10,691 nucleotides of DNA, from positions 1-10,691 of the forward strand of contig JAKZRQ010000190.1 of assembly GCA_047518105.1 (NCBI GenBank), in the 5' to 3' direction. Of the stretch, positions 6,174-10,691 are shown piece by piece; within the stretch, counting starts at the first letter, position 1, and every line of letters begins with the position of its first letter. The notes beneath the pieces are model-generated. The model did not search any database. It was not told where the DNA came from and saw only the letters and a program-made list of their open reading frames with translations. The position numbers and the translations under genes were made by a program. This DNA comes from VXYL01 sp047518105. Lineage in GTDB: Bacteria; Pseudomonadota; Gammaproteobacteria; Pseudomonadales; Azotimanducaceae.

Positions 6174-7331
6174 ATGGCGATGCGATCGATGGCGGATCTG
6201 GATCTGCGCGGGCAGCGCGTCCTGGTGCGGGAAGACCTCAACGTCCCGATGGAGAAGGGACGGGTGGCCAATGCGGCGCGGATCGATGCCGCGTTGCCCA
6301 CGATCCGCCGTTGCATCGACGCCGGGGCCGCTGTCCTGCTGGCCTCCCATCTCGGTCGTCCGGTGGAAGGCCGGCGCGACCCTGCCTTGTCGCTTGGGCC
6401 CGTCGCGCTCGCGCTGGCCAAGGCGCTCGGTCGCGAGGTGCCCCTGGTGGAGGATTGGCACGGCGGCGTGGCGATCGCTCCGGGCGAAGTCGCTCTGCTC
6501 GAGAACATCCGTTTCGAACCCGGTGAGCACGCCAACGATCCGGCCCTTGCCCGGCGTCTGGCGGCGCTTTGCGATGTATTCGTCATGGACGCCTTCGGCA
6601 CCGCGCACCGTGCGCATGCGTCAACCGCCGGGGTTGCACGGGCGGCACCGGTCGCCTGTGCGGGACCGCTTCTCGAGGCCGAACTCGACGCCCTCGGGCG
6701 GGTACTCAACGATCCAGCCCGACCGCTCATCGCCGTGGTGGGCGGTTCGAAGGTGTCGACCAAGCTCCGGGTGCTGGAGGCCTTGGCCGGGGTCGCCGAC
6801 CAGGTGATTGTCGGCGGCGGCATCGCCAATACCTTCCTGCTCGCCGTCGGGGAAGAGATAGGCGCCTCGTTGGCGGAGCCCGACCAGGTCGACGTGGCGC
6901 GCCGGATCATGGCGCGTGTGGACGTGCCGATGCCGGTCGATGTGATGACGGCCACGGCCTTGGATCGGGGACACCCTGCCCGATTGCGCCCGCGCGGCGC
7001 TGTGGGCCCGGACGAAATGATCCTCGACATCGGCCCGGAGACAGCGCGGCGCCTGCAGGGTTTGGCCAAGGACGCTGGGACGGTCCTGTGGAACGGTCCG
7101 CTGGGAGTCTTCGAATACGACCAGTTCGGGGAAGGCACGCGGCTCGTCGCGGAAGCCGTCGCCCAATCCCAGGCGTTTTCCGTCGCCGGCGGGGGCGATA
7201 CCTTGGCGGCCATCGCCAAGTATGGCGTGGGCGGAGGAATCTCCTACCAGTCCACTGGCGGCGGTGCATTTCTCGAGTACATTGCGGGGGCGACATTGCC
7301 AGCCGTCGCCGCGCTCGAGGATCGGATGTGA
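6174..7331 (+). CDS. pgk: Phosphoglycerate kinase
   Basis: Pgk interconverts 1,3-bisphosphoglycerate + ADP and 3-phosphoglycerate + ATP in glycolysis/gluconeogenesis. The 385-residue product has the usual length and all signature blocks: VLVREDLNVP, SHLGRP, LLENIRFEPGE and DAFGTAHRAHAST in the N-domain (substrate side); VVGGSKVSTKL, GGGIANTFL, LDIGPETARRL, WNGPLGVFE and VAGGGDTLAAI in the C-domain (nucleotide side), ending with STGGGAFLEYIAG. The ATG at 6174 gives MAMRSMADLDLRG, in register with the E. coli start; MADLDL at 6189 is an alternative. No Shine-Dalgarno is visible. It is not beside gap, pyk, fba or tkt as in many bacteria. Its ATG-TGA end overlaps the GTG start of the next gene. 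Confidence 0.98.
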   Translation: MAMRSMADLDLRGQRVLVREDLNVPMEKGRVANAARIDAALPTIRRCIDAGAAVLLASHLGRPVEGRRDPALSLGPVALALAKALGREVPLVEDWHGGVAIAPGEVALLENIRFEPGEHANDPALARRLAALCDVFVMDAFGTAHRAHASTAGVARAAPVACAGPLLEAELDALGRVLNDPARPLIAVVGGSKVSTKLRVLEALAGVADQVIVGGGIANTFLLAVGEEIGASLAEPDQVDVARRIMARVDVPMPVDVMTATALDRGHPARLRPRGAVGPDEMILDIGPETARRLQGLAKDAGTVLWNGPLGVFEYDQFGEGTRLVAEAVAQSQAFSVAGGGDTLAAIAKYGVGGGISYQSTGGGAFLEYIAGATLPAVAALEDRM

Positions 7332-8695
7332 TCGACGGACTCCGCGGGCTGTTTCCTGGCTCACGCTTGACCACATTGCCGGCGGATCTCGAGGTGTGGG
7401 GTCGTGACTGGACCCGAAGCTACGCCGTGGCGCCGTCCGCGGTGGTCTTCCCGGAGACCGTCGAGGAGGTGGCGGCGCTGACTCGGCTCGCCAACGCCGA
7501 GGGAGTTGCCCTGGTACCTTCCGGCGGCCGTACGGGCCTTTCGGGCGGAGCGGTGGCAAGCCACGGCGAAGTCGTGGTCTCGTTCGACCGCATGAATCGG
7601 ATTCTCGGCTTCAATGCCGCTGACAGGATCGTGCGCTGTCAAGCCGGCGTGGTCACGCAAGCGCTGCAGGCGTTTGCCGAGCAAGAGGGCCTCGCCTATC
7701 CCGTCGACTTCTCGTCCGCCGGCTCCAGCCAGATCGGGGGCAACGTCGCCACCAACGCCGGCGGCATCAAGGTCATCCGCTACGGCATGACCCGGGATTG
7801 GATCGCGGGTTTGAAGGTGGTAACCGGTCGGGGGGACGTGTTGGAACTCAACCGGGGCCTGGTCAAGGACGCGACCGGTTACGACCTGCGCCACCTGTTC
7901 ATCGGTTCGGAAGGAACCCTTGGGTTCATCGTGGAAGCCGACGTTCGCCTTGCCCGGCCGCCGGCGCCCAGTCGCGTCATGGTGCTTGGCCTCGAACGGT
8001 TCGCCGACATCCTTGCCGTGCTCACCCGGTTCCAGTCCCAAGTGACGCTGTCCGCCTTCGAGTTCTTTTCCGAGCTTGCCCTGGCCAAGGTCGTCGCGCA
8101 CCGGGGTCTGCCGCAGCCACTTGCGTCGCCCACCGCGTTCTACGCCTTGCTGGAATTCGATGCGGCCCAGGAGGGCCAAGCCTTGGCCGCGTTCGAAGAC
8201 GCGCTCCGGGAAGGCTGGGTGAGCGATGGGGTCATGAGCCACTCCGATGCCCAGGCGCGCTCGCTTTGGGCGTTGCGCGAAGGCATCACCGAGAGCATCG
8301 CACCCGAGACGCCCTACAAGAACGACTTGGCGGTGCGAATCTCCGAAGTGCCTGCATTCCTCGATGACGTGGACCGCGTCGTTGCCCGTCACTACCCCGA
8401 TCTGGAAATCTGCTGGTTCGGCCATATCGGAGACGGCAACCTGCATCTCAATATCCTCAAGCCGCAAGGATTGGAAATGGACGCGTTCTACGAGCGCTGC
8501 CACGCCATCAGTCCGAAACTCTTCCGCCTGGTCCAGGCACGTGGGGGCAGCATCTCCGCCGAGCACGGGGTGGGCTTGTTGAAGCGCGACTTCCTCGGCT
8601 ATTCCCGGAGCGAGGCGGAAATCGACATCATGCGGTCGATCAAGTCGGTGCTTGATCCCAACGGCGTGATGAATCCGGGCAAGCTACTCGCGTAG
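7328..8695 (+). CDS. FAD-linked D-2-hydroxyacid dehydrogenase, probably D-2-hydroxyglutarate dehydrogenase
   Basis: The 455-residue protein belongs to the GlcD/DLD2/D2HGDH flavoprotein family. The N-terminal FAD-binding (PCMH-type) domain shows VPSGGRTGLSGGAV (about 63-76), GGNVATNAGGIKVIRYGM and GSEGTLGFI. The C-terminal catalytic domain has GHIGDGNLHLN (His366, His373) and SAEHGVG (His413), residues that bind the active-site metal in characterised D2HGDH/DLD enzymes, and ends NPGKLLA. Such enzymes oxidise D-2-hydroxyglutarate (or D-lactate/glycolate) and pass electrons to a quinone or electron-transfer flavoprotein. Start: GTG at 7328, inside the pgk stop (GTGA), with GAGG seven bases upstream. 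The Pseudomonas homologue removes D-2-hydroxyglutarate made by SerA from 3-phosphoglycerate metabolism, which would suit coupling to pgk; the exact substrate here is inferred. D-lactate dehydrogenase or a GlcD-like subunit are alternatives. Confidence 0.9.
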   Translation: MIDGLRGLFPGSRLTTLPADLEVWGRDWTRSYAVAPSAVVFPETVEEVAALTRLANAEGVALVPSGGRTGLSGGAVASHGEVVVSFDRMNRILGFNAADRIVRCQAGVVTQALQAFAEQEGLAYPVDFSSAGSSQIGGNVATNAGGIKVIRYGMTRDWIAGLKVVTGRGDVLELNRGLVKDATGYDLRHLFIGSEGTLGFIVEADVRLARPPAPSRVMVLGLERFADILAVLTRFQSQVTLSAFEFFSELALAKVVAHRGLPQPLASPTAFYALLEFDAAQEGQALAAFEDALREGWVSDGVMSHSDAQARSLWALREGITESIAPETPYKNDLAVRISEVPAFLDDVDRVVARHYPDLEICWFGHIGDGNLHLNILKPQGLEMDAFYERCHAISPKLFRLVQARGGSISAEHGVGLLKRDFLGYSRSEAEIDIMRSIKSVLDPNGVMNPGKLLA

Positions 8696-9364
8696 CACGA
8701 CTCCATTGGCCGTGCCCACCAGGACGACGTGGGGGCGATTGGCCGCGAAGATGCCGTTGTCCACCACCCCTGCGATGTTGTTGACGCGCGCTTCCAAGGC
8801 CGCCGGATCATCGATGGCGAGCCCGTGAACGTCGAGGATCGCATTGCCGTTGTCGGTCACGAAGCCGGCCCGATGGCGCGCCTCGCCGCCGAGGGTCCGA
8901 AGTCGGCGCGCGACCGACGCCCTGGCCATTGGAATCACCTCCACCGGCAGCGGAAAGGTGCCAAGCCTGTCCACCACCTTGGTCTCGTCGACGATGCAGA
9001 CGAATCGATCGGCGGCAGCGGCAACGATCTTTTCGCGGGTGTGGGCGCCGCCTCCGCCCTTGATGAGCGCGCGCCCGGGGGCCACCTCGTCGGCGCCGTC
9101 CACGTAGACGACGATGCCATCGGCATCGTTCAAGTCGATGACGCGGATGCCGTGGGAGGCCAGTCGTCCGGCACTCGCGACGCTGCTCGACACCGCCGCG
9201 GCGAACGTTCCCTTGACCTCGACCAGGGCATCGATGAAGTGGTTGGTCGTGCTGCCGGTGCCGACGCCGACCACCGAGCCGGGAGCGAGCAACGCCGCCA
9301 CCTTGTCCAACGCCGCCCGGGCGACCAGCCGCTTCAAGTCATCCTGTCCGGTGTGAGCGCTCAC
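8684..9364 (-). CDS. rpiA: Ribose-5-phosphate isomerase A
   Basis: RpiA interconverts ribose 5-phosphate and ribulose 5-phosphate in the non-oxidative pentose phosphate pathway. The 226-residue product matches the family length (E. coli 219). It has GVGTGSTTNHFIDAL (33-47, phosphate loop), YVDGADEV (Asp89, Asp92) and IKGGGGAHTREKIVA (Lys102 and the catalytic Glu111), corresponding to E. coli Asp81, Asp84, Lys94 and Glu103. It starts at a GTG at 9364 that overlaps the TGA of the upstream cyclo-ligase gene (GTGA), with a GAGG ten bases before it, so translation is probably coupled. Its last 12 bases overlap the 3' end of the convergent FAD dehydrogenase gene, leaving no room for a separate terminator. 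Confidence 0.97.
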   Translation of the reverse strand: MSAHTGQDDLKRLVARAALDKVAALLAPGSVVGVGTGSTTNHFIDALVEVKGTFAAAVSSSVASAGRLASHGIRVIDLNDADGIVVYVDGADEVAPGRALIKGGGGAHTREKIVAAAADRFVCIVDETKVVDRLGTFPLPVEVIPMARASVARRLRTLGGEARHRAGFVTDNGNAILDVHGLAIDDPAALEARVNNIAGVVDNGIFAANRPHVVLVGTANGVVLRE

Positions 9365-9990
9365 TTCGACGTATCCTCAAGGCGCTTGCGCGAGTAGTAT
9401 CCGTGATTTCGAAATGTCTGCCAGCCCTTTTCGGTGACCACTGCGGTCAGCGGGATGTCCCAAGGATTCGCCGGCAGTCGCGCCGCGCGTTGACACTCGT
9501 GGGCAATGCCGACCCGTTCCGGCGTCGGAACGGCTGCGAAATACCGGTCGTAGTATCCACCGCCCATCCCAAGCCGTCGGCCGTTGGCGTCGAAGGCGAC
9601 GACCGGTACCAGGACGAGATCAGGGATCACCGTCACCGGACGCACGGGTTCGACGATGCCGAAGCGGTTGTCGCGCAGAGGCGACCCGAGCCGGTACTCG
9701 GCAAAGCGCATGGTGCGGCCATCGAGCACGGGGATCGCCACACCGACATGCCGTCGCCAGCAGGCTTCGATCAGGACACCGAGATCGACTTCGCCGTCCC
9801 GAGCCACATAGGCAGCCACCGTGTTGCCGCTCGCGATGCGTGGCAGCAGTTCATCGGCGACGGCGCGTGCATGAATCGCCTGCCGCTCCCCCGCTAGCGC
9901 GCGCCGCGCACCCCGGTAGAAATCGCGCAAGGATTGTTTGTCACCTGCCGAAATGAGCCACCCTCGAGTCGATCCGTGTTTCTGGAGCAT
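9361..9990 (-). CDS. 5-formyltetrahydrofolate cyclo-ligase (YgfA/MTHFS)
   Basis: This enzyme uses ATP to turn 5-formyl-THF into 5,10-methenyl-THF, returning the storage folate to the active pool. The 209-residue product has the family's Lys/Arg-rich N-terminal helix (DKQSLRDFYRGARRAL), VAAYVARDGEVDL, FGIVEP, PDLVLVPVVAFDANGRRLG and the phosphate-binding loop GMGGGYYDRYF (141-151). The C-terminus WDIPLTAVVTEKG is typical. I chose the ATG at 9990; a TTG at 10014 would add eight residues, and the conserved part starts only near residue 15. It is downstream of the 6S RNA gene, the standard arrangement in gammaproteobacteria where ygfA is co-transcribed with ssrS, and it is coupled to rpiA by a GTGA overlap. 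Confidence 0.95.
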   Translation of the reverse strand: MLQKHGSTRGWLISAGDKQSLRDFYRGARRALAGERQAIHARAVADELLPRIASGNTVAAYVARDGEVDLGVLIEACWRRHVGVAIPVLDGRTMRFAEYRLGSPLRDNRFGIVEPVRPVTVIPDLVLVPVVAFDANGRRLGMGGGYYDRYFAAVPTPERVGIAHECQRAARLPANPWDIPLTAVVTEKGWQTFRNHGYYSRKRLEDTSK

Positions 9991-10059
9991 GGCTGAAGCG
10001 AACGAATGAGCCAAGCCTCAAGCACGGTAGAACCAAACACCGACCCGAGCCCCCCAGCG

Positions 10060-10082
10060 CCTCGCGAAACGCCGGACGCACG
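10060..10082 (-). repeat. Decayed partial copy of the 58-bp repeat
   Basis: On the plus strand GCGCCTCGCGAAACG runs into GGACGCACG just before the first full GAGAATGC. It resembles the left stem and the linker of the full repeat unit with the right part of the GCGAGGCG arm deleted. It indicates that the array once had a third unit. Confidence 0.5.
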
Positions 10083-10183
10083 GAGAATGCGCAGCACTCT
10101 CGAACGCCTCGCACAGCGAGGCGCAGTCCCCAGACGCGCAGAGAATGCGCAGCATTCTCGAACGCCTCGCGAAGCGAGGCGCA
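10083..10183 (-). repeat. Two tandem 58-bp double-hairpin repeats between 6S RNA and the cyclo-ligase gene
   Basis: Units starting at 10083 and 10141 are offset by exactly 58 bases. Each holds two stems. GAGAATGC-GCA-GCATTCTC is perfect in the 10141 unit, while the 10083 unit has GCACTCTC, one mismatch. CGCCTCGC-NNN-GCGAGGCG is perfect in both, with loops GAA and ACA: the stem is kept while the loop varies, suggesting the structure is selected or spread as a unit. The array begins at the last base of the 6S closing stem, and both units carry GCGCAGTC at that border. In transcription order (minus strand) it lies between 6S RNA and the cyclo-ligase start, where it could protect or define the 6S 3' end or attenuate read-through. 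No T tract follows the stems. Confidence 0.85.
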
Positions 10184-10386
10184 GTCTCCCGGTGATGCGG
10201 CTGCTTGGTGACCCCGAACCGTCCTGGTTCAAGGCGGGGACCCAGGCGGAACTTCAGGCTTCCCACAATCCGTCCGCGAACATCATTCCGCGGTCCAAGG
10301 GTATGCACACCGTCGCCGTCGCCGAACCCCCTTTAGTTTCTCTAACGGCTCAAGGATTACGCGAGCTGGCCGGCACCCCAGGAGAC
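10184..10386 (-). ncRNA. ssrS: 6S RNA
   Basis: 6S RNA mimics an open promoter and sequesters sigma70 RNA polymerase in stationary phase. Identification is by fold, sequence and position. Ends: 5' GTCTCCTGGGGTG pairs with 3' CATCACCGGGAGAC over 13 pairs with one bulged A, then CGGC pairs with GCCG. The 3' side of the central bubble carries the diagnostic small hairpin CTTGAACC-AGGAC-GGTTCGGG (plus-strand 10213-10233), corresponding to CCUUGAACCAAGGGUUCAAGG in E. coli. The 5' side has CCTTGAGCCG, matching E. coli CCCUGAGCCG, and the upper stem has GTGTGCATACCCTTGGACCG and GGGAAGCCTGAAG, like E. coli GAGCAUGCUCGGUCCG and GAGAAGCCUUAA. The length of 203 nt is close to the usual 180-200. It is directly upstream of the ygfA-type cyclo-ligase gene. 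Exact 3' end is inferred from the closing stem. Confidence 0.92.
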
Positions 10387-10392
10387 GGACCA

Positions 10393-10398
10393 AGTATA
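10393..10398 (-). promoter_or_regulatory. -10 element of the 6S RNA promoter
   Basis: On the minus strand TATACT (5 of 6 to TATAAT) ends six bases before the G at 10386, which is exactly the first base of the 6S closing stem. No good -35 hexamer lies 15-18 bases upstream, so sigmaS or an activator may contribute. The agreement between predicted start and RNA fold supports both calls. Confidence 0.6.
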
Positions 10399-10534
10399 GA
10401 CACAAAAACCCTGGAGCATCGAGTCCCGTGCAGACGCTTTTCCCGGCCCGGGGCGAAAACGCGCAGAGAGGCGCGAACCGATCGGCGCGCACTAGCCCGC
10501 ATTTCTCACCAGGGGCCGTGATGATCGCGGAGGA

Positions 10535-10650
10535 TTTTGGCCCCGTGTACACACGGGCACGTGCGCGTGCTCGCGACCGAGAGCATGGCGGGGCCTACGG
10601 TTGAGGGAGCATGTGCCCGCACGGGCCCGTGTGTACACACGGGGCCAAAA
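10535..10650. repeat. Imperfect inverted repeat with nested GTGTAC palindromes
   Basis: The left arm (10535-10560) begins TTTTGGCCCCGTGTACACAC and the right arm (10613-10650) ends in its complement, ACACACGGGGCCAAAA, separated by 52 bases. The right arm carries about 12 extra bases. It includes a perfect 18-bp palindrome, CCCGTGTGTACACACGGG (10626-10643); the left arm has a near-palindrome with the same core. Possible roles are a small mobile-element-like palindrome, paired operator sites, or a terminator for a gene to the right, though no T tract follows in either direction. Confidence 0.75.
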
Positions 10651-10691
10651 GACCCGCGAGGGCACGGCCAGCGCAGTCTGCAACCGGCACG

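Larger units (their letters stand above)
10387..10691. other. Non-coding region upstream of 6S RNA, no gene seen
   Basis: About 300 bases to the right edge contain the 6S promoter and a large inverted repeat. Short open frames exist on both strands but none has a recognisable protein motif or a believable start. In many gammaproteobacteria zapA lies upstream of ssrS; it is not in this stretch and may lie beyond the edge. A stretch reading CTAGCCCGCATTTCTCACCA (10492-10511) is AT-richer than its surroundings and looks like a dispersed element end, but this could not be checked. Confidence 0.5.

Noticed and set aside
7361..8566. Long open frame antisense to the FAD dehydrogenase
   Set aside because: Composition is that of a complement strand and no motif is seen; the sense gene is well supported.
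10083..10183. Tandem repeats as a CRISPR array
   Set aside because: The 58-bp period has no unique spacers between units, only two full copies exist, and no cas gene is nearby.
10492..10511. CTAGCCCGCATTTCTCACCA as an insertion-sequence terminal repeat
   Set aside because: It resembles a dispersed element end, but no matching opposite end, target duplication or transposase is present in the window.
10006..10521. Plus-strand open frame of 171 codons across the 6S region
   Set aside because: It covers the tandem repeats and the antisense of 6S RNA, starts among hairpins and shows no protein family features.
10492..10683. Small minus-strand open frame covering the inverted repeat
   Set aside because: Arg-rich composition, coding through palindromes, no ribosome binding site and no recognisable similarity.

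Overview
The window looks like chromosomal DNA from a GC-rich gammaproteobacterium. The evidence is the gene order gshB-tonB-algH(yqgE)-ruvX(yqgF), which is known from Pseudomonas and relatives, and a 6S RNA gene just upstream of a 5-formyltetrahydrofolate cyclo-ligase gene (ygfA), a classic gammaproteobacterial pairing. Genus cannot be fixed from the sequence. Coding density is high in the first 10 kb, most genes are housekeeping, and few have a clear Shine-Dalgarno site.

Left block (1-2877, minus strand): gshB (glutathione synthetase), a TonB-family energy transducer, algH and the start of ruvX, which runs off the left edge. In Pseudomonas the divergent neighbour of gshB is the pilGHIJK-chpA twitching-motility chemosensory cluster. 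Here that place (3075-3800, plus strand) holds one 241-residue protein that resembles a ChpA/FimL-type Hpt domain with the phospho-accepting histidine replaced.

Middle block (3801-7331): a short repeat- and hairpin-rich gap separates that gene from metF, which points the other way. metK and metF form a two-gene methionine/one-carbon operon on the minus strand. A divergent intergenic region leads to pgk on the plus strand.

Right block (7328-10014): pgk is joined by a 4-base GTGA overlap to an FAD-linked D-2-hydroxyacid dehydrogenase, most like D-2-hydroxyglutarate dehydrogenase. Its 3' end overlaps by 12 bases the convergent rpiA, which is itself coupled by a GTGA overlap to the upstream 5-formyl-THF cyclo-ligase gene.

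Right edge (10015-10691): no protein gene is supported. Reading the minus strand, there is a large imperfect inverted repeat built on GTGTAC palindromes, then a promoter, a 203-nt 6S RNA with a nearly complete predicted fold, then two tandem 58-bp double-hairpin repeats abutting the 6S 3' end, then the cyclo-ligase gene. The palindromic half of that repeat recurs at 24 of 25 bases, in the same sense orientation, in the leader of the Hpt-like gene 7 kb away. These repeats and the Hpt-like gene are the least ordinary parts of the window.
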